Shown here: piece by piece, positions 53,789-63,195 of the stretch
How the letters are laid out: each line of letters opens with the position of its first letter
Position numbering within the stretch: position 1 is the stretch's first letter
Assembly (NCBI GenBank): GCA_947503105.1
Contig: CANNCM010000003.1
Coordinates: forward strand, 62,001 to 126,000
Direction of reading: 5' to 3'
Length of the DNA stretch: 64,000 nt
Origin: an uncultured Flavobacteriaceae bacterium
GTDB lineage: Bacteria > Bacteroidota > Bacteroidia > Flavobacteriales > Flavobacteriaceae
The notes under the pieces: generated by a model
Told to the model about the DNA's origin: nothing
Database searches by the model: none
The model's input: the letters and a program-made list of their open reading frames with translations, nothing else
Position numbers and translations under genes: made by a program

Positions 53789-54880
53789 TTGAAAATTGAA
53801 AAATTTAAAGTATTAGTTTTTGGAGCAATTTTGATTTACTTCAGTTGTTCTGAGGTTGGTGTGAATCAAACTTCAGATGTAAATAATGAAAGTGAATTTA
53901 TTTCAGCTGTTGATGTTTCTTTGTACCCAAAAATTGAATTAAGCAGCCCTGTTTTTAAAGATAATAATGGTATTACGATTTCATTTTTGGAATTTTTAAA
54001 ATCTAAGGGAATCAACACCATTAGAATTCGACTATGGGTCAATCCAATCGACGAACATTCAAGTCTTTCTGAGGTAAAATCGTTTTCCGAAACTTTAAAA
54101 TCTATGGGGTTTAATATATATTTAACGTTACATTATTCAGACACATGGGCAGATCCTGGACATCAAATTATCCCACAAGATTGGCACAATATTCCATACT
54201 CTGATTTGAAGGATAAGGTTTATAATTATACAAAAATGGTAGTGGAACAAATTAATCCAGAAATCATTCAAATAGGCAATGAAATTAATAATGGCTTTCT
54301 TCATCCAGAGGGCCATAGATATTCTGAACCAAGTCAATTTTTAGAGCTTTTAAATGAAGGGATTCAAGCAGTAAGAGACCATTCTACAGGCGAAACAGAA
54401 ATCATGTTGCACTATGCGGGACACCAAGGGTCGGATGTGTTTTTTAATCTCGTTAAAGACTTAGATTATGACATTATTGGGCTTTCATACTACCCGATTT
54501 GGCATGGTAAATCTTTTTCACAGCTTGAGCAAAACTTGACCCAGCTAAGCGTATTGTACAATAAAAAACTTATGATCGCCGAAACAGCTTATCCTTTTAC
54601 ATTGGGTTGGAATGACTGGACAAATAACATTGTTGGTCTTGAAGATCAACTCATTTTGCCCGACTTTCCAGCCACACCACAAGGGCAAAAAGATTTCGTA
54701 CAGCAACTCAAAGCAATGATGAAAGATGTTGAAGGTGGCATTGGTTTGTCTTATTGGGGTGCAGAACTAATAGCATGGAATGGAGAAGAATCAACAGCGG
54801 GTTCTCCATGGGAAAATCAAGCCATGTTTGATTTCAACAACCAAGCACTTCCTGTCTTAGATGTCTTTGAAAGTCCTTAA
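53789..54880 (+). CDS. GH53 endo-beta-1,4-galactanase-like lipoprotein (TTG start)
   Basis: Clan GH-A enzyme of 363 residues belonging to GH53, whose known members cut beta-1,4-galactan. GH53 marks are AVDVSLYP at the start of the barrel, RIRLWVNP, LHYSDTWADPGHQ near 114, the acid/base glutamate in IGNEINNG near 164 and the nucleophile in IAETAYPFT near 264, with GGIGLSYWGAE near the end. An anchor cysteine lies in LIYFSC near 20. The only start codon is TTG at 53789; the same frame is closed 12 bases before by the stop of the GH13 gene. Beta-galactanase activity does not fit the alpha-glucan locus, so the substrate needs care. Confidence 0.88.
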   Translation: MKIEKFKVLVFGAILIYFSCSEVGVNQTSDVNNESEFISAVDVSLYPKIELSSPVFKDNNGITISFLEFLKSKGINTIRIRLWVNPIDEHSSLSEVKSFSETLKSMGFNIYLTLHYSDTWADPGHQIIPQDWHNIPYSDLKDKVYNYTKMVVEQINPEIIQIGNEINNGFLHPEGHRYSEPSQFLELLNEGIQAVRDHSTGETEIMLHYAGHQGSDVFFNLVKDLDYDIIGLSYYPIWHGKSFSQLEQNLTQLSVLYNKKLMIAETAYPFTLGWNDWTNNIVGLEDQLILPDFPATPQGQKDFVQQLKAMMKDVEGGIGLSYWGAELIAWNGEESTAGSPWENQAMFDFNNQALPVLDVFESP

Positions 54881-54904
54881 CCAGTATAGAGATTTACACA
54901 AAAC

Positions 54905-54936
54905 AAAAAAACGCTCAAGCAAGCTTGGCGTTTTTT
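54905..54936 (+). terminator. Terminator of the rightward alpha-glucan arm
   Basis: A run of As, ACGC, one bulged T, CAAG, loop CAAG, CTTG, GCG and six Ts, 24 bases after the GH53 stop. It marks the end of the operon. Confidence 0.85.
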
Positions 54937-54956
54937 CAAGTTGTACTGTTTATTTG

Positions 54957-55030
54957 TGACTGCGAAAGGAGTCGAACCTTCAACCGCTGGAGCCGAAATC
55001 CAGTGCTCTATCCAATTGAGCTACGCAGCC
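54957..55030 (-). tRNA. tRNA-Arg (anticodon TCG)
   Basis: On the minus strand the cloverleaf is complete: acceptor GGCTGCG with CGCAGTC (one G-U), D-stem GCTC/GAGC, anticodon stem CTGGA/TCCAG around loop TTTCGGC with anticodon TCG, variable CGGTT and T-arm GAAGG-TTCGACT-CCTTT. CCA is not encoded. It reads CGN arginine codons. Confidence 0.95.
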
Positions 55031-55038
55031 AATCTGTA

Positions 55039-55491
55039 TTAGGACATCAATTTTTGTTTGACCAATGTCGAAATGGTTTTGCCATCGGTTTTTCCAGCTA
55101 GTTCTTGACTAACAATACCCATCACTTTTCCCATATCCTTCATACCTGTAGCACCTAGTTTTTCTATCGCAGCAACAACATGCTTCTCTACCTCTGACTC
55201 AGAAAGCATTTCTGGTAAAAATTGACTAATTATTTCTGCTTCTGCCAATTCTGGTGCCGCCAAATCTGCACGATCCTGTTTAGAAAAAATAGCTGCACTA
55301 TCCTGGCGTTGTTTTACTAGTTTTTGAAGGAGTTTCACCTCCTCTGCTTCACTCATACTCTGTTTCGACCCACTTTCTGTTTGGGCAAGAAGTATAGCCG
55401 ATTTTACAGATCTTAAAGCTGTAAGTGCAACAGTATCTTTGGATTTCATGGCCAATTTCATGGCCGTCATTATGTGATCTTGTAAACTCAT
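55039..55491 (-). CDS. yqeY: GatB/YqeY domain protein
   Basis: Helical cytoplasmic protein of 150 residues of the YqeY family, which shares the tail domain of the GatB amidotransferase subunit. Blocks: MKSKDTVALTALRSVKSAIL, SEAEEVKLLQKLVKQRQDS, ISQFLPEML and the MGKVMGIVSQELAGKTDGKTISTLVK end. A tRNA-related role is assumed from the GatB domain, and the function is not proven. It is located between tRNA-Arg (9 bases) and the terminator of ftsZ, on the same strand as both. Confidence 0.93.
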   Translation of the reverse strand: MSLQDHIMTAMKLAMKSKDTVALTALRSVKSAILLAQTESGSKQSMSEAEEVKLLQKLVKQRQDSAAIFSKQDRADLAAPELAEAEIISQFLPEMLSESEVEKHVVAAIEKLGATGMKDMGKVMGIVSQELAGKTDGKTISTLVKQKLMS

Positions 55492-55546
55492 TTCAAAAGG
55501 ATTTTGGACTACGAATATAAGTAATAATACAATATGATTTCAACAC

Positions 55547-55580
55547 AAAAAAAACCTGAAATGAGTTCAGGTTTTTTTTT
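55547..55580 (-). terminator. ftsZ terminator
   Basis: Perfect 14-base-pair stem (AAAAAAAACCTGAA / TTCAGGTTTTTTTT) with a 5-base loop, located 18 bases beyond the ftsZ stop. Ends the division cluster transcript. Confidence 0.9.
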
Positions 55581-55597
55581 GATTTAAAGTAAACCAT

Positions 55598-57523
55598 TTA
55601 ATCTACATTGTCATGTAAAAAAGAATTATTGGTACGCAACTGTACGTCATCATTTTCATCCAATGCAACAGAAGATCTGGACGCGATTGGCGCATTGGAA
55701 GTTGACGTATCACTCAATTCTACACCTTGCCGCTTATAGGCAGGTTCTTTTTCTATCTCATCTACTTTTGAAGTATTGAACTTATAGTTAAACGCTTTCA
55801 TCTTTTGACGTCTTTCATCGGCTCTGTCGCGAAGGGCTTTAGAAATTGGATTATCAAATGGGTCAACATGTTCTTCTGGTGATTTGGTCACCTGACGTTC
55901 TTTTACAGTAACTTTTGAAAACACCAATTCGGTATCGACTTCAGTTTCTGCAGCTGCATTTTGTTTTGACGGATCGTATTCTTGATTGGTGTTTTCTAAA
56001 ATGATATGATCGTCTAGTGTATAACGCTTTTCTTCTTCTGTAGCAGATTCGTTAACTGCAACGAGCTCTATGTAATCTTCAACCTCAATTTCATTGATAT
56101 CGTCTTGAAGCTCAAAAATCTCAACATTTCTTGTGTCTTCTGTTGGCGTAGCCTTTTGAAGTGGTAAATCAAAAGACAACATCGTTTGTTCTTCAACCTC
56201 TGTTATTTCCTCTTGTATTGGTTCAGGTTTTATTTCATTTATGATAAAATCTTCTACTTCAACTTCTGAAACTACTTCTTCATATACCACATCTATAGAT
56301 TTTAGAAGCTCTGTCGTTGGGATCAAATCCATTGTTTGATTTTCTAACGATTCCAAATCAAACAAATCAGAATCATCTTCCAGAGAATACACCACAGTTT
56401 CTTTTTCTTGAGTGGTATCAAGTTGTTCGTCTTCAAGGGTATGAATTGTTTTTGGAGGGGTCAAATCGTGCTCCATTGTTTGTTCATCTTCTAGAGCATG
56501 AACGACTTTTTTGGGTTCAACATTTGTAATATCGTTTTGTTGATGGACATCAAATCCTGTAGCAATAACAGTTACAGAAATGGCCTCACCCAATTTTTCA
56601 TCCTCGCCTACACCCATAATAATATTGGCACCATAACCTGCCTCTGCCTGAATATGATCATTAATTTCTCCTATTTCGTCAATAGTAATTTCTTGATTAC
56701 CAGAAACAATTAATAGCAATACATTTTTGGCTCCTGTGATTTTATTATCATTGAGTAATGGAGAATCTAATGCTGTTGTAATTGCTTTTTTGGCACGATG
56801 TTCACCGACTGCATTAGATGCTCCCATAATCGCTGTTCCGCTGTTTGTTAGCACTGTTTTTGCATCCCGTAAATCGATGTTTTGAGTGTAATGGTGTGTG
56901 ATGACTTCTGCAATTCCACGAGCAGCTGTGGAAAGTACTTCATCGGCTTTAGAAAATCCGGCTTTAAATCCAAGATTGCCATACACTTCGCGAAGTTTAT
57001 TGTTATTGATAATAACCAACGAATCAACAACTTTTCTTAACGTCTCTATCCCTTTGTGTGCTTGGGTATTTCTTATTTTTCCTTCAAATTGAAATGGCAT
57101 CGTAACAATACCAACCGTTAGAATATCGAGCTCTCTTGCCATTTTGGCAATGACTGGGGCTGCACCCGTTCCTGTTCCACCACCCATTCCAGCAGTAATA
57201 AATACCATTTTTGTATTGGTATTGAGCATGCTGCGTATGTCTTCCAAACTTTCTACAGCTGCTTTTTCGCCGATTTCTGGGTTGGCTCCTGCACCCAATC
57301 CCTCAGTAATATGTATTCCGAGTTGAATTTTATTGGGCACACCGCTACTATTAAGAGCTTGTGCATCTGTATTGCAAATGACAAAGTCCACGCCTTTTAT
57401 TCCTTGTTTAAACATGTGGTTGATAGCATTGCTACCACCGCCACCAACACCAATGACTTTGATGACGTTGGATTGATTTTTTGGTAAATCAAATGTGATT
57501 CCGAGTTCGTTATTACTGCTCAT
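55598..57523 (-). CDS. ftsZ: Cell division protein FtsZ with long acidic linker
   Basis: Tubulin-like GTPase forming the division ring. The 641 residues are far more than the roughly 380 of E. coli. Residues 1-320 are the canonical core with VGGGGSNAINHM, the GTP motif AGMGGGTGTGAAPVIA and NIDLRDAKTVL. Residues about 330-560 are a disordered, acidic linker that includes repeats of the form (V/I)(H/Y)xLED (VVHALEDEQ, TIHTLEDEQ, VVYSLEDDS). The basic AYKRQGVEL segment and the very end NSFLHDNVD look like conserved partner-binding peptides. It follows ftsA by 20 bases. Confidence 0.96.
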   Translation of the reverse strand: MSSNNELGITFDLPKNQSNVIKVIGVGGGGSNAINHMFKQGIKGVDFVICNTDAQALNSSGVPNKIQLGIHITEGLGAGANPEIGEKAAVESLEDIRSMLNTNTKMVFITAGMGGGTGTGAAPVIAKMARELDILTVGIVTMPFQFEGKIRNTQAHKGIETLRKVVDSLVIINNNKLREVYGNLGFKAGFSKADEVLSTAARGIAEVITHHYTQNIDLRDAKTVLTNSGTAIMGASNAVGEHRAKKAITTALDSPLLNDNKITGAKNVLLLIVSGNQEITIDEIGEINDHIQAEAGYGANIIMGVGEDEKLGEAISVTVIATGFDVHQQNDITNVEPKKVVHALEDEQTMEHDLTPPKTIHTLEDEQLDTTQEKETVVYSLEDDSDLFDLESLENQTMDLIPTTELLKSIDVVYEEVVSEVEVEDFIINEIKPEPIQEEITEVEEQTMLSFDLPLQKATPTEDTRNVEIFELQDDINEIEVEDYIELVAVNESATEEEKRYTLDDHIILENTNQEYDPSKQNAAAETEVDTELVFSKVTVKERQVTKSPEEHVDPFDNPISKALRDRADERRQKMKAFNYKFNTSKVDEIEKEPAYKRQGVELSDTSTSNAPIASRSSVALDENDDVQLRTNNSFLHDNVD

Positions 57524-57543
57524 AAAAATTTATTTTTTTTTGG

Positions 57544-58845
57544 TTATTCTGCATTTTCTAAAAAGTCCTTAACACGTTCGGTTAGTTTCTCCAAAAATCC
57601 TTTGGTTTGTACCGGGGGCTTTTCAACTGGAGTTTCGGGTGTTTCTTCTTCTGTTGGGACTTGTTCTACTACAACTTTCTTTTCTTGTCGTTCTAATCCA
57701 TCTAAAACAAGTCCTACTGCTGTAGCATACAAAGGACTGGTAATGTCTCCATCACTATCTCCTGCAAGATGTTCATTTGGATATCCTACTCTTGTGTCCA
57801 TTCCAGTGATGTATTCTACCAATTGCTTCAAATGATTCAACTGACTACCGCCACCCGTAAGGACTATTCCTGCAATTAGTTTTTTCTTTTGCTCTTCATG
57901 ACCATAGTTTTTGATTTCTACATAGACTTGTTCGATAATTTCCACTACTCTTGCATGAATGATTTTAGATAGATTTTTCAATGAAATTTCTTTCGGATCT
58001 CGACCCCTTAGCCCAGGAATAGACACAATTTCATTATCTCTGTTTTCGCCAGGCCAAGCAGATCCAAATTTAATTTTCAATAATTCTGCTTGTTTTTCAA
58101 TGATCGAACACCCCTCTTTGATGTCTTCTGTAATGACATTTCCTCCAAATGGAATTACAGCAGTATGGCGAATGATACCATCTTTGAAAACTGCCAAATC
58201 GGTTGTTCCACCACCAATATCTATAAGTGCTACTCCGGCTTCTTTTTCTTCTTGACTTAGCACTGCTTTGGCCGAAGCTAAAGGTTCTAAGGTAATCCCC
58301 TCCAAACTCAATCCTGCTGTTTGAATACATCGACCAATATTTCGAATGGATGAAACCTGACCTACAACAACATGAAAATTGGCCTCCAATCGTTCGCCAT
58401 ACATCCCTATAGGCTCTTTAATTTCTGCCTGTCCATCCACTTTGAAATCCTGTGGCAACACATGAATAATTTCCTCGCCAGGTAGCATTACAAGTTTATG
58501 AACTTGATTGATCAATCGGTCTATATCTTCCTCATTGATCACTTGCTCTGCATTTGGCCTTGTGATGTAATCACTGTGTTGCAAACTTCTTATGTGCTGC
58601 CCTGCTATTCCAACAGTTACACCATCAATTTTGATGTCTGATGTGGCTTCTGCTTCCGAAACTGCATTTTGAATGGATTGAATCGTTTGTGTAATATTAT
58701 TGACAACACCTCTGTGAACGCCCATACTTTTTGACTTTCCTACACCAATTGTTTCCAATTTACCATACTGATTTTTTTGGCCAATCATCGCAACAATTTT
58801 TGTGGTTCCAATATCTAGACCTACTGCAATATTTTGAGTCTCCAT
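57544..58845 (-). CDS. ftsA: Cell division protein FtsA
   Basis: Actin-like protein tethering FtsZ to the membrane. I chose the ATG at 58845 (METQNIAVGLDIG), 433 residues; the in-frame ATG at 58869 would run into ftsQ. Actin-family motifs are GLDIGTTKIVAMIG (phosphate 1), LIDIGGGTTDLAVF (phosphate 2) and IVLTGGGSQLNHL (adenosine). The SHS2 (1C) domain lies in the N-terminal half. The tail GFLEKLTERVKDFLENAE is an amphipathic membrane-targeting helix, after a Pro/Glu-rich linker. It is 4 bases behind ftsQ. Confidence 0.96.
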   Translation of the reverse strand: METQNIAVGLDIGTTKIVAMIGQKNQYGKLETIGVGKSKSMGVHRGVVNNITQTIQSIQNAVSEAEATSDIKIDGVTVGIAGQHIRSLQHSDYITRPNAEQVINEEDIDRLINQVHKLVMLPGEEIIHVLPQDFKVDGQAEIKEPIGMYGERLEANFHVVVGQVSSIRNIGRCIQTAGLSLEGITLEPLASAKAVLSQEEKEAGVALIDIGGGTTDLAVFKDGIIRHTAVIPFGGNVITEDIKEGCSIIEKQAELLKIKFGSAWPGENRDNEIVSIPGLRGRDPKEISLKNLSKIIHARVVEIIEQVYVEIKNYGHEEQKKKLIAGIVLTGGGSQLNHLKQLVEYITGMDTRVGYPNEHLAGDSDGDITSPLYATAVGLVLDGLERQEKKVVVEQVPTEEETPETPVEKPPVQTKGFLEKLTERVKDFLENAE

Positions 58846-58849
58846 AGAA

Positions 58850-59569
58850 TTATATTTTAGTACAAACAACCTGTCGGTTGAATTGTAAATTCACTATTTT
58901 ATATGTTTCAAGCAGCTTATCTTTTTTTGCTTTTTGATAAAACGCTTTAAAATTTCTCATTTTTTCATCCAAATTTTCTAAAGGTCCAACGACAACTTCA
59001 AAATCATATGTACGCATAAGCAGCGAAAATTGATCTTTATCATTCACCTTAATTCCTGTGACGTATAAATTTAAAAAATCATCATTTTTTACATGTTGCA
59101 ACAATTGATGCAAAGCACCTATATTCGATGCACTTACACGACCATGAACCAAAACTACTCGCGCGCTATACTCCGGCGAAAGAGGCATCATTTTGCCTTG
59201 ACTATCTATATAAAACGATGGTTCAGAAATCACTCTTGCTAGTGGTGTACGTTGCTCTACTTCTACTCTAACTTCCCCATTTACAGTAAGATACACCTCA
59301 GCATTTTCAATCATCGGATGCGATGATATTTTGGACTCTAGTACATTCAAATCTAAAATATCTTTAGGCATGCATTCCACTGCTTGCTGATTTTGTATTA
59401 ACAATTTATTAACCATGTCTTTACTGATTAATAAATGGTCTTTTCCAACAAATGTTATGCTCGTGCTTTCTACAAACAAACGATTGCTTTTTAAAGATGA
59501 AAATGCATACAAAAACACCACCACAAAAAGCAGTAAAATCCCTTTTCCTATGTCCTTATATTTATCCAT
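58850..59569 (-). CDS. ftsQ: Cell division protein FtsQ/DivIB
   Basis: Bitopic membrane protein of the divisome, 239 residues from the ATG at 59569 ([13 protein letters not shown]); the in-frame ATG at 59620 would put 17 extra residues deep in murC. A short cytoplasmic tail, one helix (ILLLFVVVFLYAF) and a periplasmic part with a POTRA-like segment and SHPMIENAEVYLTVNGEVRVEVEQR, split here as HPMIENAEVYLTVNG and VRVEVEQRTPLARV. Sequence conservation in the family is low, but position between murC and ftsA is decisive. Overlaps murC by 8 bases. Confidence 0.92.
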   Translation of the reverse strand: MDKYKDIGKGILLLFVVVFLYAFSSLKSNRLFVESTSITFVGKDHLLISKDMVNKLLIQNQQAVECMPKDILDLNVLESKISSHPMIENAEVYLTVNGEVRVEVEQRTPLARVISEPSFYIDSQGKMMPLSPEYSARVVLVHGRVSASNIGALHQLLQHVKNDDFLNLYVTGIKVNDKDQFSLLMRTYDFEVVVGPLENLDEKMRNFKAFYQKAKKDKLLETYKIVNLQFNRQVVCTKI

Positions 59570-60911
59570 GTAATAATTCTTTTGAAAGGGGTTCGACAAG
59601 GGTACCAATATCGCCAGCACCCATAGTCACCAACACGGGGTGCTGCAGTGCTTTGATACTGTCAAGCACTGTTGTTTTGGTTACTAATTTTTTAAATGGT
59701 GCCTTAATTTTTTCGAGCAGCCACGATGCATTTACGCCAGGAATTGGGAGTTCGCGCGCAGGGTAAATATCTAGAAGTAATACCGCATCGAAAACAGAAA
59801 GTGAGCGTGCAAAATCGTCTGCAAAATCCTGTGTTCTACTAAATAAATGGGGCTGAAATACAGCAGTAATTTTGTGGTTGGGATGCATTTCTGTAATGGC
59901 TTGGTGTACAGCATCAATTTCTTTTGGATGATGTGCATAATCATCAATAAACACAAAAGATTTTTCTTTAATTTTATATGAAAAACGTCTTTTGACGCCT
60001 CTGTAGGATGCCAATCCTTTTTTAAGTTGTTTTTCGGAACACCCATACTCCAAGGCCATTGCGAGAGCCGCAACGGCATTGTTTAAATTGTGATGTCCAG
60101 GCAAATGAAATATGAAATCATGCAATAAAGAATTTGGTGTTTTTAAATCAAAATGATAAGCACTATCAATAAGGTTTACATTGTGAGCTGCATAATCGGC
60201 ATTGGAACCCACAGCATATGTTATGCCGTCCATAGGAAGTGATTCATGAACAAAAAGCTTTCCGGTAGAACTGATAGTTTTTGAAAAATCTAAAAAGGAT
60301 TGTTTTAAACTTTCTTGATCTCCATAAACATCCAAATGATCTGCATCCATAGAAGTTATACAAGCAAAATTGGGTGAAAGTGTCATAAATGATCGATCAA
60401 ATTCATCGGCCTCCACAACAGTCGCTTCACTTCCATTTTGAATTAAATTTGAATTATAATTTTCTGAAATACCCCCTAAGAAAGCAGTCATATTTTGATT
60501 GGCTTCGAGCATCAAATGACCCAAAATACTTGTTGTTGTGGTTTTTCCATGGGTGCCTGCAATTGCAATACAAAACGTATCTTTAGTGATCATCCCCAAA
60601 ACCTCAGATCTTTTCAAAACAGTGAAATTATTAGACATGAAATACTTTAAAATTGTATTCGTACTCGGAACCGCAGGAGTATAAACCACAAGTGTGTTTT
60701 GGGCTTCTAAATGTTTGAAATTATGGGCTTCTATTTGGTCTAAATACGTAATCTCTATACCTAAATTTTCTAGCGCTTTTGTAACAGAACTAGGCGTTTT
60801 GTCATAACCAGAAACCAAGCTATTTTGCGAATGAAAATATTTGGCAAGCGCACTCATTCCGATACCGCCGATACCAACAAAATAGATGTTATGGAAAGCG
60901 TTTAATTTCAT
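59562..60911 (-). CDS. murC: UDP-N-acetylmuramate--L-alanine ligase
   Basis: ATP-dependent Mur ligase adding the first amino acid, L-alanine, to UDP-MurNAc. The 449 residues start with the Rossmann UDP-binding motif [16 protein letters not shown]; the ATP P-loop is [15 protein letters not shown]; the central [12 protein letters not shown] and the [10 protein letters not shown] block with [13 protein letters not shown] are those of MurC rather than MurD/E/F. The start overlaps the murG stop by 4 bases (ATGA). Confidence 0.97.
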   Translation of the reverse strand: MKLNAFHNIYFVGIGGIGMSALAKYFHSQNSLVSGYDKTPSSVTKALENLGIEITYLDQIEAHNFKHLEAQNTLVVYTPAVPSTNTILKYFMSNNFTVLKRSEVLGMITKDTFCIAIAGTHGKTTTTSILGHLMLEANQNMTAFLGGISENYNSNLIQNGSEATVVEADEFDRSFMTLSPNFACITSMDADHLDVYGDQESLKQSFLDFSKTISSTGKLFVHESLPMDGITYAVGSNADYAAHNVNLIDSAYHFDLKTPNSLLHDFIFHLPGHHNLNNAVAALAMALEYGCSEKQLKKGLASYRGVKRRFSYKIKEKSFVFIDDYAHHPKEIDAVHQAITEMHPNHKITAVFQPHLFSRTQDFADDFARSLSVFDAVLLLDIYPARELPIPGVNASWLLEKIKAPFKKLVTKTTVLDSIKALQHPVLVTMGAGDIGTLVEPLSKELLHG

Positions 60912-62002
60912 GCGTTTATAAGGTTTTCAATTTCACGAACAATATCTTCTGTTGCCGATTTTTTGGCTAATTTTTTAATATTATTTGAAAGCCGTTGCTG
61001 TAAATCAGTATTATTTATCAGTTTTGAAAATTGCGTTTCAAATTCTTTTTGTAAGTCCTTTTCTGGAATAAGCAAAGCCGCATTTTTACTAGAAATAGCC
61101 AACGCATTTTTGGTTTGATGATCTTCCGCTACATTGGGCGATGGAATAAAAATTACTGGTTTTCCAACAATGCAAAGTTCAGAAACTGAGCTTGCACCAG
61201 CTCTAGAAATAATTATATCTGCTGCTGCATAGGCCATGTCCATACGTTTTATAAACGAAATGACTTGAACATCGGTTGTTTTATCATGATGATAATATTC
61301 TTGAAAGTATAATTTTCCACACTGCCATAAGACTTGAATCTTATGATCCTTAAAATATGGCAGTTGGGCTTCCACCAATTGATTGATTCTTCGTGCGCCT
61401 AAACTACCACCCAAAATAAGAAGTGTTTTTTGGTTTGGATCTAAGTTAAATTCAGAATATGCCTCTGTTTGTTTTTGGTCCAAATCTAGAAGGTCTTGAC
61501 GCACAGGATTACCCGTAACTATTATTTTTTCTTTTGGAAAAAATGATTCTAAATTATCATAAGCAACACAAATTTTTTGAGCTTTTTTTGATAATAATTT
61601 GTTGGTAATTCCAGGGAAAGAATTTTGTTCTTGTATAAGCGTTGGGGTTCCAAAAATTGAAGCAACATACAACAAAGGACCGCTAGCAAATCCCCCTGTT
61701 CCAATAACAACATTGGGTTTGAATTTTAATATAATAATAACAGACTTTATCAAACTTATTACGAGTTTCAATGGAAATAAAATATTTCTAAACATCTGCT
61801 TCCTTTGCAAGCCCGAAATCCAAAGTCCAATTATTTTGAAGCCCGCATTGGGCACTTTTTCCATTTCCATTTTACCTTTCGCTCCAACAAAAAGAAAGTC
61901 AGATTCTGGATACTTGACCTTTAGAGCCTGAGCAATAGAAAGTGCAGGGAAAATATGCCCCCCTGTGCCTCCTCCAGATAATATGACTTTAAATTTCTGC
62001 AT
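60908..62002 (-). CDS. murG: UDP-GlcNAc--undecaprenyl-PP-MurNAc-pentapeptide GlcNAc transferase
   Basis: GT28 glycosyltransferase making lipid II at the inner face of the membrane. The 364 residues show the N-terminal glycine loop [19 protein letters not shown], the second glycine motif [14 protein letters not shown], then [15 protein letters not shown] and the UDP-GlcNAc site [18 protein letters not shown] with AEDHQTKNA. It shares one base with ftsW. Complete. Confidence 0.97.
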   Translation of the reverse strand: MQKFKVILSGGGTGGHIFPALSIAQALKVKYPESDFLFVGAKGKMEMEKVPNAGFKIIGLWISGLQRKQMFRNILFPLKLVISLIKSVIIILKFKPNVVIGTGGFASGPLLYVASIFGTPTLIQEQNSFPGITNKLLSKKAQKICVAYDNLESFFPKEKIIVTGNPVRQDLLDLDQKQTEAYSEFNLDPNQKTLLILGGSLGARRINQLVEAQLPYFKDHKIQVLWQCGKLYFQEYYHHDKTTDVQVISFIKRMDMAYAAADIIISRAGASSVSELCIVGKPVIFIPSPNVAEDHQTKNALAISSKNAALLIPEKDLQKEFETQFSKLINNTDLQQRLSNNIKKLAKKSATEDIVREIENLINA

Positions 62003-63195
62003 TACAAGGCTTCACTTAAAATTTCAAGAGGATGTTGTTCTCCCTCATATTGGTTTTTAATTTCTTCTCTTTTGGCGCTGACACTCAAGATAATTCCTAT
62101 CCCAAGGCAAGTCACCCATATGGATGTTCCACCACTGCTAATCAATGGAAGAGTTTGGCCTGTTACAGGAAATAACTCTACGGCAACTCCCATATTTATT
62201 AAGGCCTGAAAAATAATTGGAAGTCCAACGCCTATGGTCAATAGTTTTGCAAAAACAGTTTCAGCTTTTTGTGCGACAATTACAATTCTAAACAAAAGCA
62301 ACAGATATAAAATCAATAAAAACAGCCCTCCCAATAGTCCATATTCTTCAATAATAATGGCGAAAATAAAATCTGAAGAGGATTGAGGTAGGAAATTTTT
62401 CTGAACACTTTTTCCAGGTCCTAAACCATATAAACTTCCTGTTGCAATAGCAATTTTTGCTTTTTCAATTTGATAATCTTCCTCCGAATCATGATCGTCC
62501 ATAAAATTCGCAATTCGACTGGTCCAGGTATCAACTCTATTGGGCATAGTTTCTGGAAAGGCTTTTGCAAGCAGTACAAAAAAGGCAAGCACCAAAAGCC
62601 CCGACCCTACGATTGCTCCAAGGTATTTTAGTGGATATCCGCCCAAAAATGCCAAAACTAGTATCATTGTAAAAATAATAGCAGTCGTTGAGAAGTTGGC
62701 CGGAAGAATCAAAATAAGGACTACAAAAACCGGTAACCACAATGGAACTAAAGACGACTTGAATGTGATTTTTTGTTCAAAGACTTTTGAAAGATACCGC
62801 GCCACAAAAACCATCAGCACCAAAGCAGCTAGAGTTGATGGTTGGAATGTAAATCCAACAAACGGTACACGAATCCAACGACTCGCATTGGCACCATCAA
62901 TTGTTGTTCCTTGTAAAAGCGTTACCAAAAGAAGAATCAAAACAACTGGAAACATGACCATAGAAAGTCCTTTGAAGTAACGGTATGGAATCCTATGTAT
63001 GCCATAAATAATAGAAAACCCTAAAAACAAATGCACAAAATGCTTTACGAGGTAACTAAACGTTTGACCATCACCATAGGTATATGCCAAATTGCTTGCC
63101 GCACTATACACAGGCAAAAATGAAAATATAGCCAATAGCGCAACAATGGCCCATATCATTCGATCTCCCTTTATGTTACCAAATTTTAATTTCAT
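62002..63195 (-). CDS. ftsW: Peptidoglycan polymerase FtsW (SEDS family)
   Basis: SEDS glycosyltransferase of septal peptidoglycan, 397 residues with about 10 membrane helices. Typical segments are [23 protein letters not shown], the [25 protein letters not shown] block with the conserved Trp-Ile, the extracellular loop with [38 protein letters not shown] and [20 protein letters not shown], each seen as shorter blocks in the translation. The gene begins immediately after the murD stop. The cluster setting favours FtsW over RodA. Confidence 0.96.
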   Translation of the reverse strand: MKLKFGNIKGDRMIWAIVALLAIFSFLPVYSAASNLAYTYGDGQTFSYLVKHFVHLFLGFSIIYGIHRIPYRYFKGLSMVMFPVVLILLLVTLLQGTTIDGANASRWIRVPFVGFTFQPSTLAALVLMVFVARYLSKVFEQKITFKSSLVPLWLPVFVVLILILPANFSTTAIIFTMILVLAFLGGYPLKYLGAIVGSGLLVLAFFVLLAKAFPETMPNRVDTWTSRIANFMDDHDSEEDYQIEKAKIAIATGSLYGLGPGKSVQKNFLPQSSSDFIFAIIIEEYGLLGGLFLLILYLLLLFRIVIVAQKAETVFAKLLTIGVGLPIIFQALINMGVAVELFPVTGQTLPLISSGGTSIWVTCLGIGIILSVSAKREEIKNQYEGEQHPLEILSEAL

